64,000 bases of DNA from Pholis gunnellus (Eukaryota; Chordata; Actinopteri; Perciformes; Pholidae): assembly GCA_910591455.2 (NCBI GenBank), contig OU342819.1:19905762-19969761 (forward strand), read 5' to 3'. A program made the translations under genes and the position numbers. This document shows positions 14,149 through 25,560 of the stretch, one piece after another. Positions within the stretch are counted from its first letter, which is position 1. Each line of letters starts with the position of its first letter. The notes beneath the pieces are model-generated. The model was not told the DNA's origin, did no database searches, and saw only the letters and a program-made list of their open reading frames with translations.

Positions 14149-17100
14149 GACTCACAGCGTTGATCCCTGACAGCTGCTGGGAGAGCTGCAGCATGACGGC
14201 GATGAGGAGAGGCTGTCGATACGCCGGCGAGCGGAAGAGCTCGAGGATGGTCACCTTCTTCTCCTTGGCCATCTTGGCGCTCTCCTCCTTCATCTCCTGC
14301 AGGTCTTTGCTCACGTCCTCGCTAACGCGCAGGCGCACCAGCGCTGTCGACAGAACGCAAAAAACAAATGATGACCACGTGATTGCAATATCCCTGTTTT
14401 GAGTTCATCCCTCACCTCTCTTTCCCCTCATTTCTTTGCAGCTCTCCAATGGATTATATCCAATAAAGTTATTAAAAAAACCCGCCACTATTAGATTTTT
14501 GAAAATCCCAAACTATGGCAACCTCTACTGGTTGTACAAGAGAAGACAATGTGGTAGACAGACCGCCTCAAAACCCACAAATCTGACCCAAGGACACTGA
14601 CATGAATTGCCATTTTTCAGCAGGACTGTCTGATCTCCTACAAACTCATTTTAAAGGTGCGTTAATCACACACAAATCCCTCACACGGCGGCTTTAAAGT
14701 TGCCAAATACTCGTACGGTACACTGACTCATATATATAAAACTCTGCAGTGACACAATCAGTTCAGGGACCTGTTAGTCAACAAGAGGCACATTAGATTC
14801 TTTATCTTCACAAAGAAAAGAGCAGAAAAAACAAATTTCGCTGTCAACACCACAAACGCCACACAGTCTCCTCACTAGCCTTGTGTTTGTGTCAGATGAG
14901 CGGTGTGAAGGAGGAGCGGGTCAGTGCCTGAGAGTCGCTGCAGCGTGTTGAACAGATGCCAAAACCTTCTGCCTGTTCAAGGACTCTTTGAAGCTGCAAA
15001 GTGATCCCGTCTCACCTGATGTAACCCTGTGTACATGTTAAGTACCGATGTCTCCCGGTCTCTCGGCTCTCTGGGTTAGCGTTTCTGTTTTTAGCACTTT
15101 TCATCGGCTCTTTTTCTGCCCTGGACACGTCTGTCTTTCTCTTTTTCCTTCATTACTTCGTAGATTTGTAGCAGTGATAAAAGCAGTGGTTACTGTAGAA
15201 TAAGCAGTGGTGGTAGTACAGATGGTAGAAGTGATCGCAGCAGCAGTACAAGTAGATGTGTTAGTACTTGTAGCAGTAGCGGTAGAAGTAGTACTTGGTT
15301 TTAGTGGTGGCAGTGAAAGCAACGCCTGCAGCACAATGTTCTAGTAGCACTGTAGAAATGGGAGTAGTTGCAGTAGTAATAGCAGCCTAGAAAGCAGTGG
15401 AATAGCAGTAACAGTACTATTGTAAGTAGAAGCAGAAGTATCGTCAGTAGAAGAAGTAGTATTGTCAATAGAAGCAATATTATCGTCTGTGGAAGAAGTA
15501 GTATTTTATATAGAAGCAGAAGTATCGTCGCGGTATCAGTGCGTACCTTTGCGTGCTTCCTCCTCCTGTTTCAGGTTGATGAGCAGGAAGCGAGGGCTCT
15601 CTGGACAGAAGGGCAGCAGGATGCACTGCAGCACAGCCGGGGCCACCGTGAGGGCCAGCAGGAGGGGCCACAGCTTGGCTGAGCCCAGCAGAGCCTCCAG
15701 ACCAAAGATCTAGACACCAAGAGCCACAACAGCTGGATCAGAGTCACAGCAAAGCTGATTAATCCATCTAAAGTCAAACTCTGCACTGTAGCTAACTGGA
15801 TTATATGGTAAGAAATGGTATAAATCCACATCTGTAGGGTCGTTAAATGTGAGGTTCATGCTGACCTGAGCGATGAGGATGCCCACCACCACACCGAGCT
15901 GGTGGAGAGTGCCGAAGGCCCCGCGGAGGGGCGTGGGGGACACCTCGCCCACGTACATGGGGGTCAGGCCGGTGAAGAGGCCGCAGAACAGGCCGATGAC
16001 CAGGCGACCGGCGATCACCATCTCGTAGGACGAGCAGATGGTGGAGAAGCCCATGAGGAGGCCGCCGATCACCGCCAGGCAGTTCACCAGGAACATGGAG
16101 CGACGCCTGAGGAGGAGGAGGAGGAAGAGGAGGAGGAGGAGGAGGAGGAGGAGAGTATCAGTTTCTTTTACTGAGAATAAAATGGTTTTAGTTTTGGGGA
16201 GAGCCAATACAGGCTCAAAGCAGTTCTTGAAATAGTCACAAAATGCTTGTTTTTTTCGGGACTACATACAGTTATAAATACAATTTGTGTCCCTGTACCA
16301 GAAACCAATAGATTGCATTTCTTGAACAATTCACGGTCTACTGTGACACTAGGTGGGAGAGAAGCTGAGGTTTGTGGTTAAAGAAGATTGACGAGTTTAT
16401 TGATTAACTGAGGGATTACCATCGATGTGTGTCAGGACTGATTGACCTGACCTCAGTGTTTGTAAATGTCAGCTGCTTTCCCATCTGATTAGTTCATTGA
16501 CAGGTAAAGTCCAGTTTTATAGGGCAAACACGTGTGTCAAGATAAAGGATATCAGGAAATCTGTCTTTTATTTGTTGTTTTCTGTATTTTTGTCTTTAGT
16601 GCGTAGTTGAGTCTTGGATTTTATTATAAAGCTATTTAAAAGACACATTTTTCGGCTTACTCGCTCTCTTTCGGAGAATGAGACAACAAAACAAATCTAC
16701 ATTTTTTAAATGTAAGGTTTAGTTTGTGAGATTTAGTCACATCTAGTGGTGAGGTTGCAGATTGCAACTATAACTGAAACTTCTCCCATGTGCCAAGCAA
16801 ACACGTGAAAACACAAATAGCCCCGCCTCGAGCCAGTGTTTGGTTTGTCCGTTCTGGGCTACTGTAGAAACATGGCGGCCGGCTCTGTATGTGGATATAA
16901 ACATCTCCTTCTAAGCCAATGAAAACACAACTACTCATATCTTCAGGTGATTATACAGTAAAGAAAGCATACTTACTAATATTATATTCCATTTCTGCCA
17001 ATAGATCACCCTCAATGTTACACACTGGCCCTTTAAGTAGGGAGCTAGAGTGAATGGTTATTAGCTTAGCTTAGCATAAAGGCTGGAAGCAGGGGGGAGC

Positions 17101-18448
17101 AGCTAGCCTGACTGCAGAAACACTGTATCTTGTTTGTTTAATTTGACACAAAGTTGTTTACCTCCGCTTTCTGTCTTTATGCTAAGCTAAGCTAATTGTA
17201 GAGAAGTGTATTTTCCCCAAATGCTAAAGCATTCCTTCCAAATCTGAACTCTTTGTTGTTCTTTTCATTTTTAGTGTGCAAACAGGAGTGGGAAAGAGCC
17301 AAATGTGTGTCCACTGTGAACCCCAAATGTCTTAAACTAGAACTCTGCGTGGAAAACACATTCATGGCAGCGGTCAGAACATCAGGCGCACCACAGAAAG
17401 AAAGAAACTGATTGCGTTTTGATGCTCAGGGCAAAACTCAGAGGCAAATGGAGGAACATTAGAGCCGAGCAGCGGTCTTAAAGACAGGCATGCTCCATGA
17501 GCTCCATTAGGACTAATGGCTTGTGACTGCTCAGCTGAACCACACAGGAAACACACAAAGCCATGAAAGGAATAACAAAACTCCCAAAGCAAATATACCG
17601 GGTAATGACAATGAATATGTCCCCGAATAACCCTGATAACCAAGATGCAAAACAGACATTTCTACCTGTGCGTTTCATTCCCTACCTGCCAAAACGGTTT
17701 GCCATGACGCCCACGCTGAAGGAGCCCACCATGCCGCCCACGCTGAAGATGGCGACGGAGACGCTCCAGACGATGGTGCAGACCCCCGGGGTGATGGGCA
17801 CGCCATAACGCTCCACCCAGGTATCGTTGAAGAAAGAGCGCAGTTTCTGGTGGCAGGGAGAGAGCGAACATTCAGCAGTGTTCGTAACAGTTGTATAGTA
17901 GTCGTAGTGGGAGCAGTACTGGCAGAATGGATAACAGTAAAAAGCCGTAGACGTAGTAGTATTGCCAGTAGTTGCAGCAGTTTTAGCAGCTTGAATGGAA
18001 GTGGTATAACAACAGTAGTACTATTGTGTAGAGAAGCATTAGTATCGTCAGTGGAAGAAGTATTATTGTGAGTAGAAGCAGACGTATTGCAGTAGGGAAA
18101 GTCTTTAAGCTTTAAATCTGTAGTACTCAATAATCCGATGTAAAGCTGCACCACTCCTCTCTCATCTCTTTGGTTTTCATTTTTCAGGCATCAATCACCA
18201 GCTGGGTCGTTTTGACTTCACGTCACATGATTTGCAGATGTTTACCTTTACAAATAGCAGTTGTTCACATCTGGAGAAGCTGAGGTTCAGACTGTGTGCA
18301 TGTTCAGCCTGAGAGCCTTCAGATTTAGACAACAAACAACACCAACCTGCTCCGGAGCGTTGATGACTCCCGTGTTGTAGCCAAACTGCAGAGAGCCGAT
18401 GACGGCGGTGCCGAGAGAGAACAGGAGATAACCCGTCACCTGCTTTTC
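12064..18448 (-). CDS. slc2a3: Facilitated glucose transporter, GLUT3 type
   Basis: Nine exons with consistent phases: 18347-18448, 17686-17846, 15866-16106, 15547-15709, 14156-14343, 13363-13467, 13157-13255, 12781-12984 and 12064-12393 (stop 12064-12066). They give 530 residues plus a short missing N-terminus. The protein is a 12-helix plasma-membrane uniporter carrying glucose into cells. Diagnostic blocks: GSLQFGYNTGVINAPE (TM1), an NDT glycosylation site in the first outer loop, [28 protein letters not shown] (TM7), [20 protein letters not shown] (TM10) and KVPETRG. MTVSLLLKD and FGRR place it nearer GLUT3 than GLUT1. Exon lengths (161, 241, 163, 188, 105, 204) match the mammalian class I GLUT pattern as I recall it. 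The C-tail after PETRG is about 85 residues, long and rich in Ser/Pro/Ala. The ATG exon was not found. The open frame running upstream of 18448 is intron. Confidence 0.95.
12497..12539. repeat. GTCT tetranucleotide microsatellite
   Basis: About ten tandem GTCT units in the slc2a3 intron between the last two coding exons. Confidence 0.95.
13868..13990 (-). repeat. Dispersed fish repeat, copy 1 (ACTTGAGTATTTCC family)
   Basis: Read on the minus strand it aligns with 44462-44582. Shared blocks include a GTAACTA core, CTTAAGTGCTATA-like sequence, TACTTGAGTATTTCC and CTACTCCAC. The motif string is common in teleost genomes (recalled). It lies in a slc2a3 intron. Confidence 0.7.
14085..14148. repeat. 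TG microsatellite beside a slc2a3 splice donor
   Basis: The TG array ends seven bases from the exon donor at 14155/14156, so the intron begins GTGAGTCC and then CA repeats. Confidence 0.95.
15160..15540. repeat. Degenerate GTAGAAGCAGTA array A
   Basis: Imperfect triplet-based repeats (GTAGAAGYAGTAGT-like) directly downstream, in transcript sense, of the exon 15547-15709 donor. It shares ordered blocks with 17875-18110. Confidence 0.7.
16108..16152 (-). repeat. CTC repeat forming the acceptor tract of a slc2a3 exon
   Basis: About 14 CTC/CTT triplets on the minus strand run straight into the CTCAG acceptor of exon 15866-16106. Confidence 0.85.
17036..17222. repeat. Fish MITE/SINE-like repeat with TTAGCTTAGC ends, copy 1
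   Basis: TTAGCTTAGCTTAGCATAAAG near 17060 reappears inverted near 17178, giving terminal inverted arms around GCAGCTAGCCTGACT and TTGTTTGTTTAAT. A related, longer copy is at 48250-48480. The family is familiar from percomorph genomes. Confidence 0.7.
17875..18110. repeat. Degenerate GTAGAAGCAGTA array B
   Basis: Homologous to array A. Both contain AGTACTATTG, then TATCGTCAGT, then GAAGAAGTA and GAGTAGAAGCAGA-like blocks. It lies just upstream, in transcript sense, of slc2a3 exon 17686-17846. Confidence 0.65.
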
Positions 18449-18805
18449 CTGCAGCGAGAGAGAAGGAGGAGAACATGTCAGGAAGAAGAGGAAAAGAAGA
18501 AGCATGAAGAAAGCAAAATGGAGACGGATGTGGAGATAAAAGTAAAGGTGGAGGAAGGAGACAAAGAGAGAGAGAGAGAGACATGAAATCTGAGCTCATA
18601 ATGAGATTTCCAGTAATTGCGGCCGGAATACAGATTCAATAAAACGGTGACGCTGACGGCAGACAGGTCAGTGATGCATAAACAATAATATCACACATTT
18701 ATACTGGAATCCTCGTGACACATCGGCTCGTAATGTTTTTCATGTAAACATCAGAGTATCTGTGATGAATAAAAACTATGAAGGTGAGATCAAAAACACT
18801 TGTTT

Positions 18806-18998
18806 CTCATGTACTGGTCAATTTTGAGATTTCAGTTTATTTAGTGGAAAGAAAATATCCAAAATACACATTTAGTTGTTTATTTTACTACTTTATCTGT
18901 TTGATCTGTAGATTTCTCCTAAAATCACCAAAAGTTAACATTAGATAAAGCCTCGTTTGAATATTTAAACATAACATTTCATAAAGCTTGTAACACAG
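18806..18998 (+). repeat. Dispersed repeat family X, copy A
   Basis: Shares GTCAATTTTGAGATT, AGTTGTTTATTTTA, CTGTTTGATCTGTAGA and AAACATAACATTT with 54955-55205, in the same order. Family not recognised. Confidence 0.75.
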
Positions 18999-19422
18999 TA
19001 ACTCCTCCTCTTAGTGTGAGTGATGAAGTGAAGCTTCATGGTGATCTCTATGAGTTCATGTGTTAACTCTTCACCTGTAGAGTCTCTAAACGTCTGTAAT
19101 GAACTAAACGTCTCTTTAAAGGACGTTTTCTCTCAATGAGTTTGTTCTCAGACTCTGATGATAAATCTCCACTTCAGCAGCTCTTACACACACCAAACGT
19201 TACACGTTCACTCCTCTCTATGTGCTGAAGGTTCACACAGAGGGGTTAGTTCACATGTTATTCACACACTCATTTATACATTTATTAATAACAACATGGA
19301 GAAAATATTTGTTTGTGATTTGTCCTATTTATGGAATGAGGTAAATAAAATTCCTTCTGTAAAAACCTTTGACTGATATGTAAACAAAAGGAAACCTGGC
19401 TTCATCCAAAGCTCAGTATTAT

Positions 19423-19520
19423 GTTCTGAAAATGTATTTAATTATATAATGCCTCATTTGCATATCTTAACATAACAATTGTAATACAAAAAAATGATTG
19501 TCTTAATGTAGGTAATCGAC
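19423..19520 (+). repeat. Dispersed repeat family X, copy B (3' part)
   Basis: TTCTGAAAATGTAT, CATTTGCATATCTTAACATA, TTGTCTTAATGTAGGTAATC matches the right half of copies C and D. Confidence 0.75.
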
Positions 19521-21439
19521 CGGCGAACGTTCACAGCATGTATTATTATTTGTTTTAACCTGTTTACCTTGAGACACAGAAATGAACCACAGAATGTAAT
19601 ATTTCCATTCAATCAACCATCTCTGTGATCAACTGCTGTTTCTTTTTTACGTGTTTTTGTTTTTCAAACATAAATCCGCTCAATGCAGATGAAATTCAAC
19701 AATGAAGACATCCACCTGATTCTGATTCTGAGTAATGAGATCAGTATCAAAGGAGCCGCTGGCGTCATGACGGTGAGCTGCATTAACGTCTGACCCGCTG
19801 TGAGCCTCCGTTAGATGCATTCACAGGAAGTAACGATGAGCTTGTGGCATTTTCAAAAAGCAGACGGATGCTGGTGTTTGAAAGTGGTTTAGTTTCTCCA
19901 GAATGATCAGGAATGTTCATTTACATTTTACAGTGTAGTTACTGGAGGTCAACAAAGATCAAAGATCATTAAAAGTGTCTAGATTAATCTCATATATATT
20001 AAAATCCCGGCAGGTCAAGTCGGGTCGCAGCAGCGTGAATTAGGCCACTGTGTCTTTGTTTCTGCTGATGTCTGTGAGTCGGTACTAAAAACGGACTCGC
20101 TGCTGACGCGGCAGAATGTGCAGCTGTTATACGAGACAGTACGGAAGCCCGGAGAGGCCTCAGGTGATCCGCTGCCCTTGGTACGACAACACCGGCACGA
20201 GGTCAGGTAATATTAGCGTAGACTGCACTTCTCAGGGTTCGCTGTAGCCAGATGGGCGTCGGCCACAGAGGACCAATCAGAGGACGGGAGAGAGAAACGC
20301 GTATGGGGAATGATTTGAAGGGCAAAGAGGGATTATTCAAACGAACGATTGGACACACTCAGCATGATTTATCTTACGTTACGCAGTGGATTTGAAGGCC
20401 AGAAACAAGGTAATAAAACTATATAAGCAGGGAGATAGAGGTGGAATGGAAGCACTTTATTTATTGAGGGTTGTAAAAAATGTCACATTTACTTTCTCTG
20501 CAAACATCTCAGAAACTCTTTGTTTCAGCCCTGAAATGAACCAGCGAGCCGTGAGATGAGTCATGACGCCTTTTAAATAAGTGATACACACGAGGAGGCG
20601 TCCCGATGTGTTACCATAACGAATGAGGCGGAGGAGGAGGAGCATTTCTCACCTGATGACATGTTAGTTTGTGCCTGAAGCAAAGCTATACAGCAGGTGG
20701 ACGTCAGTCACTGGATAACATCTCTATGGAAACAGTGATGTCTGCGGTTCACGAGACCTTCTCGGGTCTTTGTCGTGTAAACGTCTCAGTTCTTTCGACC
20801 TCTTTTTAAGACTGAGATGTTTTCCAGCTCTCAAGGTTAATGAAATCTTCTCTTTGGCCAAAAAGCCTTTTGGATGTTTTTGCGGCCTCCCTTCATTTGC
20901 ATAAGTTCCCGGAATACGTTCCCTGAGGATTCAGGTGACATTACGAGCGATCAATAATCCGGTTAGACGACACAGACTAACTACATTTATCTGGGTCTGT
21001 CTGCAGACGGACTGCTGTCTGCTCTTGATGTGGATCTCAGAATCTTGTATTTATATTTTTTCTCATCAATAAATTCTTCAAATTCAGTAAAGATAAATTA
21101 TAATGACATTTTAAAAAGACTATAAAAGTGGTTCAGAACGGATTCACTGTACCTTCACCAGATTAATATGGAAAACAGATGACATCATTTGGTCGGGCTG
21201 GAGAACATATAAAACATGTTTTTATCAATATGGATTTTGGATATCGTAATAAGTGTCTTTTCCTGATCTTAAAGGCTGCTTTACAGTAAAGTGATGCAGT
21301 TTTCTGAACATACCAGAATATATCCAGCTGTTCTATTCACCTACAATGGCGTCGCAATATCGATATCAAGGCATCTGGTCAAAAAGTTTGAATTTCTGCG
21401 TATCGCCTCAGCCCTAATGCTCGGTTTTTAATATTTAAT

Positions 21440-21512
21440 TCTTTATTTAACCTTTACTCTACCAGATGAAATCTCTTTTTAAAATGCGATCTGGCCAAAA
21501 GGCAGCAAGTCG
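21440..21512 (+). repeat. Fragment of TTTATTTAACC fish repeat
   Basis: CTTTATTTAACCTTTA, GATGAAATCTCTTTTT and CTGGCCAAAAGGCAGCA in order match a widespread fish SINE-like element as I recall it. Fragment only. Confidence 0.55.
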
Positions 21513-22087
21513 AGAAATGTCAAAACAAAACAAGACAAAAATGAACGTCCACTCATCAACAGAGGAGATTAAATAAACAGATGATATCATCGTGTGTAAC
21601 AAGCTCAGTTCATGGTTAAAAAGTGAACTTTTGTTTATAGAGATAAAAACAAGGGTCATGATGAAATAGACTCTTTGTTCCCAGTCTTTGTAGGTGTATC
21701 ATGTGAGCATGTGTAGGTGGGTCACCTGCCTAGAAGGGCTTTGATTATTCAAATATATGAATGCTTCATCCGGCACATAGACGACCGACCCACAGACGTC
21801 CGGTCACAAAGGGATGAATCCTGTCGTCTGAGTTTGAAGCATGTCTCAAAGAAACAAGATAAAGTCGAAGGAAATCAGTCAAATCAGCGGGTTGCACCTT
21901 TAGCTGCTAATTACAGTCAATATTAAAGCGTTAGCTGGAACTTCATCATCCTTTTTAAAAATCATCATCATCACTTCATTAAATGAGACAGAGAAGGAAA
22001 GAGCCCTGAGCCGCGTCACGTGACCCAAATGCTGCTGATTGTGGCCTCAGAGTACTGCAAACAGCTATCTGTCAACCCCGTGACACA

Positions 22088-22089
22088 CA

Positions 22090-22124
<35 letters not shown>

Positions 22125-22153
22125 GCACGCACCCACCCGCACACACACACACA
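22088..22153. repeat. CA / CGCA microsatellite
   Basis: CA units with GCACGCACGCACCCACCCG interruptions, in the slc2a3 first intron. Confidence 0.95.
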
Positions 22154-22791
22154 CTGTATAAGTTCACCTTCCTCATTTCTCTCTGTCTCCCTCATCGACT
22201 GTCCGTCTCTGTTTTGTTTTTTTTGTCAAGTCACAGTGACTCAGTAGAAGTGATTGGTCACATGACGGCACCCTAAACGTCGCAGATGAGGATCGATTAC
22301 AGCAGTGTGTGTCGGGCCAAATAACCAATTCAGCTGCTTTTTAGTGACACGTTGACATCTCTGTTGAGATCTTACTGGGCATCTGTGAAGAGCAAGAACA
22401 CGACAGAAATCTAAGAATACCAGCTGACGATGTTCCAGGAGGCATTGATTGAAGCTCCAGACAAACTTCTGCGTTAGCCGCCTGCTGCCGAGCTCGCACG
22501 TTTGGCGAGCAGATGCTGCGTTACTATGGTAACCGGTGTCATGATGACACAATTCCAGCCTAATACGTGCGCGTGGCCTTTGAGCTTGAACACTCAGATT
22601 TGACAAAGAGTCGATAGGATTTATTTTTTTCTGGTGTCTGCACGTTGAAAATCAATGGAACTAACTCCACACTCTTCATTTATTATCTGAAAGCGATGTC
22701 ATTATCTTTCTGCTCGCCTCAATAAAGCTGTCTCCCTTTCACGTTGCCCCCTCCATCCATCCATCCACGAGTGTCCATATTGCTCCCTCGC

Positions 22792-22830
22792 CCCCTCCCT
22801 CCCTCCCTCCCTCCCTCCCTCCCTCCCTCC
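22792..22830. repeat. CCCT tetranucleotide microsatellite
   Basis: About nine CCTC units preceded by three CCAT units (22753-22766). Confidence 0.95.
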
Positions 22831-23345
22831 TTGCTTCCTTCCTTCGTCTCTGTGGCAACAGCCCGGAGCTGAGATTGTTATTGACACAGGCTGAAAAGAA
22901 ACCACGGCACGTCACCCACGCACACATGCAGCAGGGTCTCACACACTAAAGTGACACTGTAGTTTACATGGTGCATGTGGGTGTGGACACACACACACAC
23001 ACAGTCAGTAACTACATGTGACCTACATCCGGCCAGCAGCGAGACAATCAACTCAACTTTGGAGTGAAACCAGGAGGAAGGGTAGATGTATCGAGCTGTT
23101 TGGGGGATGAATTCGATCACGTTTCAGGCTGGACTTCAGCGGGAGGGTCGTGTGATGATGAGCTCCTCAATATTCAGCACGAGCCATAAGAGCACGACAG
23201 GACGATGTATGTACAGAATACAAACGTACCAATACAATGACTACATTTACTGCTCGACTGTATTCAGAGCATGGATGGATTCCTGACGGCGTCTACCGGG
23301 CTCAGGCCCAGGGGCCCAAAGTGTCAAGTGTCCCCTGGGCTTCAC

Positions 23346-23795
23346 CTATAACGTGTCAAAGAGACACGTAGTCACCAGAAAGAGACTCCACATGCCCACA
23401 CAATCATAAACTACTAAAAGAGATGCAAAAAGACCAAAACAACTCTGAAGAGAAGCCAAACAGCTGCAAGGAGACACAATGAGACCACAAAGAGACTCAA
23501 AATGACAACACAAACAACAAACACAAAGGTCAAAAACAACTACAGACAGAAATGACCACAGAAAGACCAAACCAATGGCAAAGGCACACAGAATGGCCAA
23601 AAAGAGAGCAACTACAAAAGAGACACAAAATGACTACAAAGATACACTAAACTACAAAAGAGACACAAAATAACTACAAAGACACTGAAAACGACTGCAA
23701 AAAGGTCCAAAACAACTATGGAGAAAATATATCAACGTAGATACAAAATAACCACAAAGAGACACAAAATAACTAAAAAAGAGACAAAACAACCA
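23346..23795. repeat. Degenerate tandem array, about 20-bp unit
   Basis: Unit near ACTACAAAAGAGACACAAAATG, repeated with many changes. The run of open frame on the minus strand is a by-product of the repeat. Confidence 0.75.
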
Positions 23796-25184
23796 CAGAG
23801 TCCTGCTCCTATCATCTACGGCTTCTTGATATATTTTAACACACAACAGTATTGAGATCAAAATATCTTTTACAGCGGAGAGAGAGAAACACACACACAG
23901 CCAGACAGAAACGAAGGACAAATATATACAACAAATAATGAAGAATATTAATAATGAAGAAACATAACCAGACAAACAAAAGCACCTTTACATAGAACGA
24001 CCACAGCCAGACGTTGTAGCAGCAGAGAAAAATCACATCAGGAAATAGATTCACTACTTATTTGACGTCCTACCGCTCCCTTGAGCAAACCCCAGAGGAA
24101 GGGTGTGAACATCTGTCTGTGGCTGGTCAACATGTGTACGTGCAGAGAGTGTCGGCATAGTAAGAGAGACAAAGTGGGATTTTTCAGTTGTGAAGAGGCG
24201 TCTAGTAGCTGCATTGCATTCTGGTCTATTTTCTGCTATACTAAGCCTTCTCAATAAAGCATTTATCATCATGTTCACAGTTGACTCTGTTGCTTTGCAT
24301 TGCAGGAATATGTTTGTTTAATCTGTGTTTGCAGAAGAAATGCAAGTTTGAACATCACTTTATAACCTTGAATCCTAAATCTAAGTCGAGCATCCAAAGC
24401 TGCCTGCTTGATCAATTATTAAAATGATTTTTCTCCTCTGTCTCTTGTTTTTGGTCCACAATATCAAAATGAAGGCATGCACACCGAAGAGAACGTCACA
24501 CACACATACGAGACCTGATGAGTCTCACATCTGCAGCAGTGGGTGACTCACAGAGTTGTAATACATACAGACTCACAACGCCCTCTCACGTTATATAGAA
24601 ACACTCCGTACACACGCAGTATTCACACATCACAACTCCAGTGAACTCTAGAGTGGTAAAGACAGACTGGAGTCACAATGACAAAATGCATTCATTTTAA
24701 AAAACAACCAATAATCCACCTCGAAACAAAACCACATCCTGACCTCAATAGAACATGAAGAAAGACAGAAATCACTTGCCTTTCCTTCCATCTTCTGGTA
24801 TTCAGTCGGGAATTTTTACTCCAACTGATGAGGATGCAGATCTTCAGGTGGCGATTGAGAGAAAAAAGCTTTGCAGGACCCGCCCGCCTGCGCGCACAGC
24901 TGCAGGAAAAGGAACACACCACATTAGGCGCTGTCCGTGGTACCAGCCGGCTCTGCCGGGCAGGACACGACCGCTCTCCCGTCCTTCACCCCCTCACTAC
25001 TCATCGATATCATGCAGTTTTTATTGATCACTATTTAAAGCTATAAAGTACATAACGTGAGAGTAGATGACTCATTCTTCCGTTAACCTCTTTCTGTCTC
25101 TGTGAGACAGAAACTGGGCCATGAAAGGAGATTTATTTTACGCATAAAAGCAGCAGAAACGTGACAAATGCAGCAGCACTCACC

Positions 25185-25560
25185 TGTCGTGATAAAGATA
25201 ACCGTCGGTGAGCTGCAGCAGAGCACCCTCCCTCCTTTACTCTCGGAATTCGTCTCACACGGGAGCAGCGAGGAGAAACGCACGTAAACCGCACGTAAAT
25301 GTTTTTATCATTCCACCCTCCCGTCTGCTCCCGTCTGCTCCATCATCCTATGAAAAACTGGAATGCTGGGATGCCGTGACGTGGCCCCGCCCCTCCGCTT
25401 CTACGTGCAGAAATCCGTGAGTCATGTGCATCATCACCGCATCCCGTGAGGCGGTGGCGAGGCGCGCGACCACCTCCTATTATGGACGCGGACCTTTATT
25501 GGGTTACTTGGTCAGCTTAGATGACGAAAGCGGGGGGCGCATGCGCGGTAGGGTGGGTCC
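25185..25560 (-). promoter_or_regulatory. slc2a3: Probable slc2a3 promoter and non-coding exon 1
   Basis: A CpG-rich island in AT-rich DNA. On the minus strand it holds a strong donor (ACGACAG then GTGAGT) at 25184/25185, a TATA-like GATAAAAA near 25300, a GC box (GGGGCGGGGCC) and TGACG near 25380-25395, a CCAAT on the minus strand near 25500, and a GCGCATGCGC palindrome near 25538 that matches the NRF1 consensus. The exon has no start codon in usable frame, so it is taken as 5' UTR. Assignment to slc2a3 rests on position and strand. Confidence 0.55.

Larger units (their letters stand above)
18449..25184 (-). other. slc2a3: slc2a3 first intron(s)
   Basis: Non-coding apart from a presumed tiny start-codon exon that I cannot place. 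That exon must end in phase 0 ahead of GAA AAG CAG. Short ATG-plus-donor candidates exist near 22166 and 24556 but neither has supporting context. The stretch contains several dispersed repeats listed separately. Confidence 0.5.

Noticed and set aside
18449..18505. ATG with MLLLFLFFLTC upstream of slc2a3 exon 2
   Set aside because: It reads through a clear pyrimidine tract and CTGCAG acceptor; a GLUT does not start with such a leader.
22241..22606. 121-codon minus-strand frame
   Set aside because: No recognised domain, no splice context, in the slc2a3 intron; likely chance.
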